A stretch of 64,000 nt of DNA from Gnetum montanum (GCA_015680685.1 MNCI01033500.1:409285-473284); one strand, 5' to 3'. Counted from the first letter of the stretch, positions 45,222 to 57,600 are shown. Numbers and translations: made by a program. The notes: generated by a model not told the origin, from the sequence alone.

Positions 45222-46912
45222 TATACTGACCTAAATCTTCAATGTAAGGCTGGAATGAAAATAAACACCGAAAGATTGTCAAGCAAACATAGCTGACCCT
45301 ACCTTCACCCAAGGGCAAGCTAGAAAAGAGAACGAAGGCAGAGTAACTTGGATTGTATACACACAAATCCACCAAGGACTTCCCCAAGCATAAACTATGG
45401 CTTGCGCTAGGGTTATCATAACTAATGTTTTAAAATGTAAACAATGCGCATGAAATGTAAACAGAAACGTAACATGAACTGGTATTGTAAATTGAACATA
45501 AAATAGAACAAACAAAAATAATGGCTGGTAAAATGAACTGTATTGTATTACTTAGAGAAGATATGCACCAGTCAAAGTGTACTTGCATGTAGATAGCAAG
45601 TCAAGAGCCAAGCCTCGGGGTGATGTGATGTGTTTCAGGAGTGCTTGGATGCTAGGAGTCAAGTATGCTTGAGCGTCCAAGGATTGCTGGTCTAAGTTTC
45701 CTAAGTCATCAACCTTCTAAATTGCCCTCCATTTATGTGAATTCATAGGGTATTTATAGGGTTGGGTCGGGCTTGGGCACAGAATTCAAGAATGGAATCA
45801 ATGGCTAGGAGATGAGAGGAAAGTAGATCTAGTGACACGTGTCCAATGGATAGCTGTGTGTGAGATGGATGTGTGTGGGCAAGCTACCTTCTGGACTAGG
45901 TGCATTGTATCTTACAATGTGTGACAACTTACTCAAGCTAGCTTACACTCATGAAAGCACATACAATTTGGAGTGTAAGAGCTGACAATCTTACAAATGA
46001 TGAAAATTTACAATGAAATGATGATTTACAATAAGAGGAATTGACTTTGGCTCACTTGAAACTTCTAGATTTCTAACTTCACTGCTACAGGATGTTGATT
46101 CGAGTGGTTCCATGGTTGTTTGAGGTGTCTCCGCCTAATTAGGACTTCCAACGTGAGTTGATTTTGTCCCAGCATGCGCATGCTACACTAATGCTGCACT
46201 CATGCTACCAACATGACTTCAGCATGTCCTCAACGTGAGTGAGCTAAGATGACAAATTTTCCACCAGATTTTGAATTTTGAAGCCTAATTCTCGAAGTGT
46301 AAGGATTTCCTGACTGTGATTGACCCCAGGAATGATCTAAAAATCAAAAATTGAGCCTGATGTGACTTTTTTGAGTCACTTTTGGTAGCTCACGCTAGAC
46401 TCACACTACCAGCATGACTTGCAGCTTGACCTATAGCGTGAGCTTCAAAAACTTGCAATTTTGAGCCTAAAATCTGCCATTCTGGAGGCTAGAGCCTAAA
46501 TTTGTCAACAATGTGCTTTGAGAATGACTTACAACCTAGAAATCAAATCATTTTGACTTAGTTTTGAGGCTCTAAAAGTTACTAACACTGCACTCACACT
46601 GGTAGCATGACCTTAGCATGAGTGATAGCGTGAGTGAGAAATTTTGCACTTTTTGACCTAAAACTTAAGTCTCTAGATGCTGAAACTTTGAACTTTGAGC
46701 TAGGAACAATAGTGACCCTTGAGAATTCCTTACACCCTCATACTGAGCCACCTTTAACTTCATTCTGACACCATTTGGAGTTGCTCACACCGAGGGCAAG
46801 CTAGCTTGATAGTGTGAGTTTCATGCCTTAGTCAAATTTTACCTCCCAACAATTTGAAAGGGCTTGAGTTGTTCTCATTTCAAAGTGCTAGGCCGAAATT
46901 AGTGGTGTTTCA
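45222..46912 (-). repeat. 5' LTR of B
   Basis: Homologous to 16,709-18,408. The TATA is at 45,751-45,759. One terminus is mutated (TATACTG for TGTACTG). The target duplication ATCAT follows. Confidence 0.95.
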
Positions 46913-47062
46913 ATCATCACTACAACCAAATACTTTACAAAGTGGGTTGAGGCTATACTGAAAGGGCTTGAGTTGTTCTCATTTCAAAGTGCTAGGCCAA
47001 AATTAGTGGTGTTTCAATCATCACTACAACCAAATACTTTACAAAGTGGGTTGAGGCTATAC
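46855..47062. repeat. 104-bp tandem duplication across the B-C junction
   Basis: 46,855-46,958 and 46,959-47,062 are the same sequence with one base different (AGGCCG / AGGCCA). The unit contains the last 58 bases of the B LTR, the ATCAT duplication and the start of the resumed integrase. It arose after B inserted, or is an unmerged assembly overlap. Confidence 0.93.
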
Positions 47063-47803
47063 TGTTAAGGAAGACTACATCTAAATAGGTTTACAAATTT
47101 ATCTTATATAACATTGTAGCCCATTCTAGTATACCCATGACCATAGTTACAAATAATGGACCATAATTTAGTAGCCATGAAACAAAGTATTTTTGTCACA
47201 ACCTTGGCATTAAAAATTCTTTCTCATCACCTTATTATCCTCAAGCTAATGGATAAGTAGAAGTAAGCAACAAGGTCATTATCAACTTGCTAAAGAAGAT
47301 GCTCAATAATAGCAGTTGTAAATGGCATGAGTGGGTTGTCCATGCACTATGGACCTATAGAATGACCTATCACATTGCAAATGGAGCAACGTCTTATGGC
47401 CTAGTTTATGATTCTGAAGCTATGTTACCTTTTGAATTGTAGGTGCCATCACTTTGAGTAGCCTTAACCAACTTCATCAATGATGAGAAAAAACAAGGAG
47501 TTGTGGATAGTGGCCCTAGACTCATTGGAGAAGCAACGCATGCAAGCACTTACTCACATCGAACACTATTAAGAGAGAAAAAAGTGACAACATCACCATA
47601 ACTTGACCAAGTGTAAGATCAAGGAGGGTGACTTGGTCCTCAAAGATGTCCATAAGCATGAAGAGAAATTCTCAACCAATTGGGAAGAATCCTTCCTAGT
47701 CATCAAAGCCTATGGTAATAGAGCATTTAGGATAGCCGACAGGGATGAGAATGAGCTAGCCAATTCGGTTAATCATTGTTATCTAAAGCCATCCTATATG
47801 TAG
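46918..47803 (+). pseudogene. Pol of C, part 2: integrase core and C-terminus
   Basis: It continues SHSFII from 16,708: TTTKYFTKWVEA, then SIPMTIVTNNGP (second catalytic Asp changed to Asn), SFSSPYYPQANG and VEVSNKVIINLLKKML, TYRMTYH, and the C-terminal KEGDLVLK ... NHCYLKPSYM with TAG at 47,801. Stops replace Gln or Arg codons at several points. No chromodomain follows, as expected for Tat. The 104-bp duplication interrupts the start. Confidence 0.9.
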
Positions 47804-47824
47804 CTAATGATCATCAACAAGTGA

Positions 47825-48090
47825 TCCTACTCTAAAATGGCCTGCTAAGGCCTTAAACTAGCATCACATCATGGTGAGGCTTTAAACTGGCATCACGACT
47901 TGCTAAGGTCTTAAACTAGCAACATGGCCTACCAAGGCCTAAAACTGGTAACAACATAGCCTACCAAGGCTTTAAACTAGCAACATGGCCTACCAAGGCC
48001 TAAAACTAGTAACCCTATAGCCTACCAAAGCCTAAAACTAGTACTATGACCCACCATAACCTTAAACTAGCAACATTGGTCACCTGGATG
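47825..48090 (+). repeat. 3' UTR array of C, about 9 units of ~30 bp
   Basis: The unit is CATGGCCTACCAAGGCCTAA followed by AACTAGCAA, starting 20 bp after the pol stop. The GGCC half-sites in each unit can pair. Confidence 0.88.
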
Positions 48091-48940
48091 ATTTGATTTT
48101 ATTCTCCATGTGGCCTATGTATGCATTGTAATGTCGTAACATGCTTTTTTTACATGGTTTTCTTATCCTCTTGGGGTTATTTTTGTAGGATGAAGTTTGA
48201 GGCCATCACAAGGATGCAATTCATTATGGTAGAAAATCACCATGTCACCTTAATTTGCAAGATTCGGTGAGTTTTTCCTACTATTTCAAGAGTACTTGTA
48301 CCATTTCTCTCCATCTAACACTAGCCATTAAGCCCAACCTAATAGCATAATGGTAACCTTCCCTACCCTAAGAAATGACGTTGGGCTATGTTTTCGATTC
48401 ATGATATGTCCTCATCATGCTACATCCTAAGGTCCACTTGAATGTAACAAAATTCATTATGTGGAAAACCATTAAGTCCATCAAATGTAATGCATCTCAT
48501 TCAATGGGATAACTCTCAAGTCCATTGAAAGTAACATAATTAACTTGATGAGAAAACTATATCAAATTTGTGGTAATAATGAAACCCAATGAAATTTTCA
48601 CCCCATAAACAAATAAGGGAAAGCAAATTGCCAAGGAGCCAAATGGTCAAAGAAGCCTCAAATCCCAATGGTTAAAGAACTCTTAAAGCAAAGTGGTTGG
48701 TTCCTCAAACACATTTTTTGAGTGACCAACACTTTAAAATATGTTAGTACCATGATATAGCGATGGGTACAACATTTGGAATGCATCATTAGCCTTCATG
48801 ATCATTTTCCTAACTACCATAATAATTCCTCCATCATAGCCTACTCCCATCATTACAAGCACTCTTCAACATGGTTCAACATGGTTGGATCAAGCATAGA
48901 GAGGGGAAATTGATGGTGTACCTATAGTGATGTTTTATAT
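48091..48940 (+). other. C 3' UTR
   Basis: No coding signal. A short direct repeat (AAGTCCATCAAATGTAA / AAGTCCATTGAAAGTAA) lies near 48,475 and 48,520. Confidence 0.5.
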
Positions 48941-48941
48941 T

Positions 48942-48994
48942 CTTTGTTAGTGCCTCTTGGGTCAATGCTCTAGATACCAACAAAGAGGGGCTAC
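48942..48994 (+). promoter_or_regulatory. Polypurine tract and hairpin of C
   Basis: Arms CTTTGTTAGT (48,942) and ACCAACAAAG (ends 48,985) pair at 9 of 10; AAAGAGGGGCTAC leads into the LTR start TGAAACA at 48,995. Confidence 0.75.
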
Positions 48995-50112
48995 TGAAAC
49001 AACACCAAATTTGCATGTTGAAACCTTTGTGATCCCATCCCATGAAACTTGAGATAATGTTTTATTATAAATGTGAACGTTATAATCCATAAAGGGGCAA
49101 TCTCATGTATTCCATAATTTTGGAAATGAAAAATGCTTCATCAATGATCAAAGCCTCATTTCTCAAGTGAAAAGAGTCATCTAGTATCTATATTTGGGCA
49201 TGGGCAAGTCAAAAATGCCTTTTGCAAAGCCAAAAATGGTAATTTGATGGGTTTTATTAGGGATATAGTTTTCTCTATGATGACACACCCCCTACAAGGG
49301 GTAAGCCAACTAGGATAATTAAAGGCCAGCATGGAGGAGTGCAAGGTGGAGTAGAACTCACCTACCCCCCAACGTGGAAAGGGGAATGACTCAACCTAAA
49401 GGGGGTTAACCCTCACTCCTAACATTGATCACCCAACCCCCTCAACATTGACAGCTAGGAGAGAGAGAGTCAAATAGTGTGGAGGAGCCAAATAACTAAG
49501 ATGCATGGGGGTAGATCTCACGTACTCCTCCTAAACAAGGCAGCTAATTTTCAACAATTTGGTAGCCAAATTGTATTCAATCAATTAGCAATTTGGTAGC
49601 CAATTTTTAGCTAATCAATCAATAATTTGAGAGCCAATTTGTAGCCAATCATGTCAACCATTTGTAGCCAATTTATAGCTTGAATCATGGCCATAATCCT
49701 ATAAAAACCAAACCTTGGCACCATGTCAAGGTTCCACACTTTTTGCAATTCAACATCCTTGGCATTTTAGCATCCAAAAGTTCTTGCTTCCTTAGCAAAA
49801 ACACAGCTTCCTAGCATCTAGCAATGTGGAACCTCTATAACCTATTATCCCCCTTTGGATCTATGAGCTTCTGGTGTTGATGTTACCTCTTTGGGATCGC
49901 CAAATCCCAACATGGTGTATTTTGGCTACCCCAATCCTTCACATTTCCATAATCCCCAACATCAACCAACATTACAGATCTAAGAAGGAAACAAAGAAGA
50001 TTTGATAACATCAAGAGTAATAGAGATATTGGATCATGGAGTTGATTATGGCTTCAACAGACTCTGAACCTCAACCCAAGTGAACCACCCTTTGCCCCTC
50101 TTCTTGGGTACA
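48995..50112 (+). repeat. 3' LTR of C
   Basis: Starts TGAAACAACACCAAATTT after the polypurine tract. A TATA (CTATAAAAA) lies at 49,699-49,707, and AATTTGTAGCCAAT-type repeats at 49,555-49,680 lie just upstream. The end in GGGTACA at 50,112 is inferred from A and B (CAGTACA); no partner LTR was found. Confidence 0.6.
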
Positions 50113-50358
50113 AATTTTGTACAAANTCTTGAATACCATTTTCTTCATACAAAGACCCTAAGGGATTTGCGGTTGAGGCTGCTTGTGATTGAGAATCCTT
50201 GGTTTGTCAAGCGACCAAGATTTTCCATCACAACATCATATTATAGGAAATAAAGTATATATTATGATGGATGACTAACATATTCTAACTGTCATTTTTA
50301 CTTAGATTTATATACATTGCATACGGATCCCTTATTAGATGATATAAAGTAGAGACAT
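50113..50358. other. Flank between C and D
   Basis: 246 bp with one N at 50,126. No coding sequence seen. The last five bases, GACAT (50,354-50,358), are the target duplication of D. Confidence 0.5.
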
Positions 50359-51245
50359 TGATGAGTGGTAAGTACCCCTTATGCCCAACCATACAAATCA
50401 TTAAGTGTTCATGCATGATCCAATCAAATTGCATGGAATTATAGCTTTCTAAGCACATAGATCTCTAGGAAGTGAAACAACCTGTTGGAATCATCGTCTT
50501 CCCAATTACACTTGTGAAATTCAAAGGTATGGTTAAGTGCAAATATGGAATATGATTTTTATCATTTGTACATTTTATGTTTCAAATCATCTAAGGATAA
50601 AGAATAATGAATAAAATAAGATAATCAAATTGCTAATTTAGTCTAACTAGCTACACTTAACTAATCCTAACATTAGCATCTATTCCCACTTGTGATACAT
50701 ATCTTGAACATGTTTAATACTACTAGGTTACCAAACATTAAGCATTACCGAGATTACCATGTGCTAAGCATATGCTTGAAGTGGTTGTACTTATGTGCTT
50801 AATTAATTACTATTTAATCTAGCTTAATTTAGCTTAATTTGGCTTAATTACTTAAATAATTAAAGGAAATTGCATAAAATATTAAACACATAAAAAATAA
50901 TTAATCTATTTCAAAGTACTACAAGGTTTATTAGAAATCTCGTCTTTATTGCTACACACACTATCGTGCTTAGGTACAGTAGTGCTCAAATTAAGATCTG
51001 TACACTCTTTGACTCCTATTATGGACACTTAGAAAAATTTTCTAACTTTCAAATGATAAAACTACAAGAGCTTTTCTACAACTATGATAAAGATATGCCA
51101 TAAAAATAGTGGATGACCATGTACTTATAGGCAAAAATAGACACTATGTTACTATGTTGACAGGGCCATGTCATTGCATCAAATCATGCATCGATATAGC
51201 CTAGTCAACAAGGCCCAGTCAACTCAAACAATTTACATTTCATCA
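50359..51245 (-). repeat. 3' LTR of D
   Basis: Homologous to 62,595-63,484; TG...CA ends on the + strand (TGATGAG ... TTCATCA). Confidence 0.95.
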
Positions 51246-51258
51246 TACCCCCACAACT
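51246..51258 (-). promoter_or_regulatory. Polypurine tract of D
   Basis: GTTGTGGGGGTA on the - strand, directly before the LTR start TGATGAA. Confidence 0.75.
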
Positions 51259-51299
51259 AAATGAAAACTCATCCTCAAGTTCTTTACAAATTTGGGAAG

Positions 51300-54200
51300 A
51301 TATGGAATTATTGACTAACGATAGACATATAACAAATACAAACAAACACTAAGTGCCTAAGTGTATGAATATACAATAATTACAAAAAAATTTGGTGTTT
51401 AGGACTACAAAAAGTAAATGCTAGGACAAAATTTATAAACACAACCCCTTTGATGATGTGAATATGATGAAGAAGATTAAATGGTCCTAGGTAGTGTAGG
51501 CTTTTGAGGTTCTAAAGAAACTTCTCTAGCTTTATGCATACAAGGTGATTGTGGTTGTTGGGGTTGTCCTACTATAGCTACACCTTCTAGTGGAAGATTG
51601 AAAGAATTCAATATTTCTTTATCTTCTCCTCCTTAATCGTGGGACCATGCATGGTCCATGCAACTTTGCCAATGTGGGTTGAAATGGGCACATCCCAAGG
51701 ATAAGGCATTGTTGAAAACAACTCCTTTACATTGACAAACCAAGTAGCAAATTGTTTGTGTTTGATCTTAAATATCCTAATTCCATTCTACAATTCTAGG
51801 TAATCATTCATTCTTCTAGCTAGATTCTCAGCAATTAATCTTTGATTAGTAAATCTTTCCCTAAGAACTTTGAGTTCAGTGTTTTCAATCTCAATCTTTT
51901 GTTTAGTCTCCTTGTGGTGCTTGAACTCTACCTCATACAGCAAGTACGAGCTAGCCACTTATTTCTCTAACTCTAACCATGGCCATCCAGCAATCAGCAT
52001 TATCAAGTTTGTGTATCATAGATTGGAAAGCTTCATGTATTCTATCATCTCTTCAATCCACAACTCCTTCATGTAGATCTCTACTTTTTCATAGGAATCT
52101 ATCCCATTAACGATATATTTCCACACCTCTTTTCCTTACTAGACTTGCTAGAGAGTCTCATTAACTTTTACCTTAGCTATCTAGATGTTTTTTTTAGTAA
52201 CTTCCATCTATAAGCCAACCTAATCTCTATAGTGAATCTTGAATCTCTCAAATTTGAAACCCTTATTCTTCCAAGCAGTAAATTCAATTGTATATTTTTG
52301 GTGTCAGGCACAAACATCCTCCATAGAGGGATTTCAATTTTGGTTGCTAATCTTCCTAGTTTAGTGTTTTTACCCTAGCTAGTTGCTCCTACTATTGATA
52401 TATGAATTCTTACAACCGTTGTTTCTACACATCAACATTTTGCAGGTGATGATTCTTCGCGGTCAGCATCTCATTCTCTAGGCATGTCTAGACCAAGTCT
52501 TTCTAAACTAAATATGTCTTAGCCTCAATAATAGACTGGTTAAAGATGGTCATCACCATCCCTGCCTCAACTTGTTTAAGTATGTCTCAAAGCTGTGTTA
52601 AAAAACTTCATCTCTTATCAATGTATGGCTAAGGAGCACAAGATCAGCAAAGTAGTCTTTTAATTTAGGAACCTATGTATCCAAGCATTGGTTTTGCACT
52701 TGAGCCATTTCAAGTTACGCTTCCAAAATGATACATTTTCCCTTTACTTCAAGCAGCTTCAACTAGGTTGTGGTGATGTTATCTAGAAAATAAAAGATAT
52801 CCAAAATTAGTTGCCTAGTTCCCGCTAGTTAGTCCAACAACTCTTTATGCTAGACTACACTCAATCTATCGCTAATAGTTCCTATAGACATCTACACATA
52901 TCTAAGTGCATAAAAATTTGGTATAGATGTTGTAGGTATGTTCAGTAATTTGGTGATTTGATCAGCAACCACTTCTACTACTATCTCCTACCATTGATAT
53001 TGCATCACCAAAATAGTTGCTTCCTTGCGCTCCTCCAAGCACACTGAAAAGCTAGTGGTATTCCCAAATATTTCTAGGAATTTCTATTATTGTAAGAGAG
53101 ATATCATTACCTCTTGGGTACTAGGATTCAAACTCATGAACATATGCATCCTTTGGGCTAAGAATGTTTGCCCACCTCCCTCCATCTGACTATTTTCTCA
53201 AGCCACTTTATTGAGGTGACTCATTATAGGATGGTACATAGATGGATCCCCACCACTTATTCCTACTCGTAGCTCCCACTCACACAAGAGCTTCTCTTAG
53301 ATTTTGCACAGGCACTCAATGACAACATAGGCCTCTAATGTTGCTTCTTGAGTGGGTGGTGGAGGTGATAATTGTTGCTCCTCTTCTTTGTACATGGCAA
53401 GGATCTTTTCGTTTATCATTTTAGATTGCGAGGTAATGGGAGTATGCCTGATTATGCCATTTGCATAGCAGACTATCCTTGCCCTTTTATAGATTTTTTT
53501 GATAAGCCATAGAAAGGGTAGAATTTTCCTTTCATGTTCATTTTCTTTAAACCACCTCTCCATCTCCAAATAGATTAGTTATGGAATGTTTACAGGGAAT
53601 TTCCCACTTAAAGAAGCATATCCATGGGTGGAGAAAGAAATCACCTTATTGGGCCTCACTATCAAATTAAGGTGAAGAGTCGCTATCTTGATGTATATGT
53701 GCTCTACCAATGTGAATGCATGAAAGTACTTACAATCAACCCCATAACACCACTAGGTCCACCCCCTTTTTTCTTTTGGATTTTCTTGCATAATGATCTC
53801 AACCAAATGGTTTCTAAAATCAAGTAGACCAAGAGCCTATGCAATAGCTTCCATCGAATAGGACATTTGAATGTCCTTGATTCTTATCATGGATCTTTCC
53901 TTTCTACTATTCCAAAATAGATATGTCTCTCTCATGTACCACTCCCCACTGGAAGTGATAATTGGCCACATGGAAGAGTTTTGCAACTACATCTAGACTT
54001 CTAGTGGAGCATGTTTTAAGAATAGTCCAAAGTTTAATTCTTGGAGAACTAAGTGTTTGACATCATGAGGCTTGATCATATCAAGTCATACTTGTGTCAA
54101 AGTGACCTCAAGTCTTAGTACAAGCCCTAGTGCCTCTCCTCTTTGAGATTGTTCAGTTGCAACCTCTTCTTTAGGAATTTGTTAGAAAAATTCCACTTCG

Positions 54201-54330
54201 GGCTCCTCTTGAACAAGTCTTGTTGCATGAGTTTCTATTGCTTACTCCTGGGCTTGTTCCTTCTACTCCTTTCTAACTCTAGGTCATTTATCCTTTTGTT
54301 AGGATGATCCTCCTTCCTGCCATCATTTCA
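51300..54330 (-). pseudogene. Degenerate extra ORF in the 3' region of D
   Basis: Stop-broken coding remnants on the - strand downstream of integrase, for example GEWYMRETYLFWN near 53,910, MERWFKENEHERKILPFLW at 53,569 and a Glu/Gln/Pro-rich stretch near 53,390. This is the position of the extra (sometimes called env-like) ORF of Athila elements. I cannot assign a domain, and no convincing signal peptide is visible. The best open part is 53,569-53,297 (90 codons). Confidence 0.45.
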
Positions 54331-56430
54331 GTCTTGATGTCATTTGTAATCACAACATGACCAAGGGTTAGCATTTAATGTATCACTTAAAACAATTTGG
54401 ATACCTTATCTCTTTAGAAAAGTTACACCTAGCTAAGTTGTGATCATGGCCAATTTGATCATCTTAATTATTATATTATTATTATTCTAATATTAATAAG
54501 TAATTTTAGATTTACCAGAGTTTTTTGGAAGTGTTAAACTCTCAAAAATTGATGGTTTAATATCATTTTATTTATTAACCCTTTGGTGGAGTTAGAAAAA
54601 TTTTGAAAAATTTTCATCAGAAACCTTAATATTTATGGCCCCCATAACTAAGAGCTTACCTTCAATAGCTGCAAGATTGAAGAAAAAAGTGATTTGAACA
54701 AACAATGTAAAATTTATAGGCTCTAGAAGGTTTTTAGTTCTAAAAAATTACAAAAAATCCCCTTCCATTTTGAAGCAAATGACAAAAATTCCTTAGTGTT
54801 AGGTGGCATTTATATAATTTTTGCACTACATTGATACTTCTATTGACCACCATTGACTTTGTAACAAGTAATAAAAAACAAGGAGTTTTCATGTGAGATG
54901 AAGGTCAAATATAAGCCCATAAAGCCATGAATATGATGAAAATATTAGAATAGGATTTTGAAGTTCATAAAATTAAGAAATGATTGGATAATGAGATTTT
55001 ATAAAGAAAAATTACCTTAAGAAGTGCACAATTGAGTGCATGATGGAGCACACAAAAGATTTAATTGTAGTAATATCTAAGGGTAAGGAACTTAACTAAC
55101 CAAACCACAAGATTTGTAAGTGGATCCTCTCCATAGTAGCACATGCCCTTTTTGCCCTTGCACAACCTCAACTAAGGAGTCCCTGAGTCCCATAGTTGAT
55201 TAATGGTTATGAAAAGTTAACGACCAAACTTGGAGAATCTATTTAAGAATTTTAATACATAAAACTAAGACATTGGATGAAAACATGGATAATAAATAGT
55301 GAGGTGAGTTATGAAAGCATTAATGGATGATAGAAAGAGTGGAATGGAGTTCTCGATCCTAGTCACATGAAATCCCTTGTAGAATTCATTGTTAAATGGC
55401 TCGATAGAGTCCAACCTTAGTCTAGACCAAAATGAACCACTTTTAGTGACTTCAAATCATCACTCTAGTACTAGTCCATCCCCTTGAGATACAAGAATGC
55501 TTCCACAGACAACCACCATTCCTTATTTAAGAAGAAAAGAGAAACAGGAAGTGAGAAAGGGCCTTAGTTAGAGAGGACCTTCAGACATGGGTAACATGTC
55601 TTTCTAGTCCCATAACCAATTCTTATAGCCTATTTATTTTGTCTAAGGGGTGTTCTTTGAATTTCCATCATGTTGTTTTTACAAAACTTGATGTTTTTCA
55701 TGAATTTCTTGATGGGAACTGCACCATGCAAAGACTTATTCAACGTCACATTATTGGTCAACATGGAATAGTAAGAAATCCACATAAACACACTTGTACT
55801 AAAGTAGAGAGGAATAAAGAGTATTGAATACCCTTGAATTTCCACACTTTTCAAACCTTTGAATCTTTCCCAAGCTCTAAAAATACCAAGGTTACAAGTT
55901 TGTTAAAGTTTTATTAATGAAAAAGGAACCTCTTACTTCCAAATCCAAGAAAACCATAGAGTTGCTTTATGGGTTGATGACATAGACTCACTACCTATTT
56001 CATAAAAAAGAAAGTTTCTCTTAGTTATCAATCATCAAAATTCAAAAAGAGAAACTAGACATTATTAATCAAAAATGTTAAGTACAAACCACCATTAGTA
56101 ACCAGCTACATCATCACTAAGTCATGTTGGCAATAAAGCACTTTTCTTAGAAGACAAGAAAAATTCACACCAAAATAAGGGAAAATATAAAAGAAATTTT
56201 AAAATATTCAAGAAAAAAAACATACGAACAACATTATCAAATAAAAATTTGGAAAAATAACAAACTATAAAACAAAAATGGTATAAAAACAAAGAAAGTG
56301 TGAAAAAAATTGTGTAAAAACAAAAAAGTAGAAGAAACTAAGGAGCCTCTTACATAGTTAGCATGAATGGCCACCTTCCCCATGACTAAGTTGTAAGAAG
56401 GAGATCTAAAAAAATTGAGCATGGTTGTCC
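54331..56430 (-). other. D spacer between integrase and the 3' ORF
   Basis: AT-rich and without a recognisable protein. 56,150-56,350 is A-rich on the + strand. Confidence 0.4.
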
Positions 56431-57600
56431 ATCCAATGAGGCATTTCTTGGACTAGCATGCTTAAGTTCATGAAAAGGTTTTACTTGTTGTAGGTTGACT
56501 AGCTATTTTTTGTTTAGGCTCTCAAGTTTGTAAATTAACATGGTTCTAGAAGAAAAAGTTTCATGAATGATGTAAGGACCTTTCCACAGCATCTTGAACT
56601 TAGTTCATTGACATACGTGTGTGGGGTTCTAGTAGAAAACCTTATCTCTAGGTTAAAATTTGACTTTTCTTATTCTTAGGTAATGTCATTGCTTGTTGAA
56701 TGCCTTGTGTATTTCATTCAAGGACAGGGCCACTAATGGATTTTCATCTAGCATGTTAAGGTTGATCAATAATTTGCTTTGTTCTAGATTTAGGTCAAGA
56801 TCTAGGTCACATGTTGTTGAAAGTGTACGAAGCTTAAATTGAATAGGAAATGTTGGTATTTTTCCGTACACCAGCTTATAGAAAGAGTAGCCTATAGGGA
56901 GTTTCCATATTAAGCAGTAGGCCCAAAGGGCATTGTTGACTTTTGTGCTCTAGTCTCTCCTATATTTGCTAACAATTCTCATTAAGATCTTTATAATCTT
57001 CCTATTAGTAACCTTTACTTGACCATTGACCTAGGAGGCATGATGTTGTTAATTTATGTTCACCCCTAAGCATTTCATAAGCTTACGAAAAGTGATTCTT
57101 GTGAAATAGGTTTCATTCTTAAAAATTAGTGCACGTGGCATTCCAAACCTATTTACAACATTTTTTTATACAAACCATGTAGCAATAGATGATGTACAAT
57201 TAATGATGACTACTACTTCTACCTATTTTGTGTAGTAATCAATGGCAACGATTATGTACACCTTTCAATTTCACATGGGTGTGATGGAACCCATGAAGTC
57301 GATACCCTAGATGTTGAAGGATTTCAGTGTTTGAATCCACTATTGAGGTTCCTCCATTCAAACATTCATCCCACTATCTCATTCACAGTGTTTACAAAAG
57401 CAAACGATTATTAAGTGTCCTTGAAGATTGTTGGCCAATAATACCCTATCATCAAGATCTTAATTGTTTGTGCATCTTTGAGCATAGTGGCCCCCACAAG
57501 GACCCTCATGAGCATCTTAGAGAACATGTAATTGATTAGCATCAAGGACACACCAATGAACCAATCCATTGGCACATACCCTATAAATTTTTCCATTAAT
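56431..57600 (-). pseudogene. Integrase of D
   Basis: Core motifs are readable across frames on the - strand: GIDFMGSITP (near 57,300), VAIDYYTK, RFGMPRALI, VNGQVKVTNRKI, ALWAYCLIWKLPIGYS, LVYGKIPTFPIQF (56,870), then LNEIHKAFNKQ. The core Glu is Lys (GQVKV). A zinc-domain remnant lies near 57,480-57,590 (IGYYWPTIFKD). Several stops and shifts. Confidence 0.8.

Larger units (their letters stand above)
16709..46912 (-). mobile_element. Element B: Tat-type LTR retrotransposon with antisense gene, hosting A
   Basis: It is bounded by LTRs of 1,700 and 1,691 bp in TG...CA form and a perfect 5-bp target duplication. Reading on the - strand: 5' LTR, PBS, leader, gag, pro, predicted intron holding an opposite-strand gene (and the later insertion A), pol, 3' UTR array, polypurine tract, 3' LTR. 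The two LTRs differ at about 15 of 118 bases in a stretch near 17,780 / 46,275 that I counted by eye, so the insertion is old. Without A the element would be about 19.8 kb, long for the group. Confidence 0.93.
12243..50112 (+). mobile_element. Element C: Tat-type LTR retrotransposon split by insertion of B
   Basis: The visible parts are a ~190-bp repeat array, spacer arrays, pol up to the integrase core at 16,708, then (after B) the rest of integrase from 46,918 to 47,803, 3' UTR arrays, hairpin and polypurine tract, and a 3' LTR at 48,995. No gag, protease or 5' LTR is recognisable to the left, so the 5' part is deleted or replaced by the repeats. C is the host of B and hence older than B. 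Confidence 0.75.

Noticed and set aside
50126-50126. Third single N as another inverted block
   Set aside because: No second N nearby and no inverted repeat around it; only a short repeated GTACAAA is seen.
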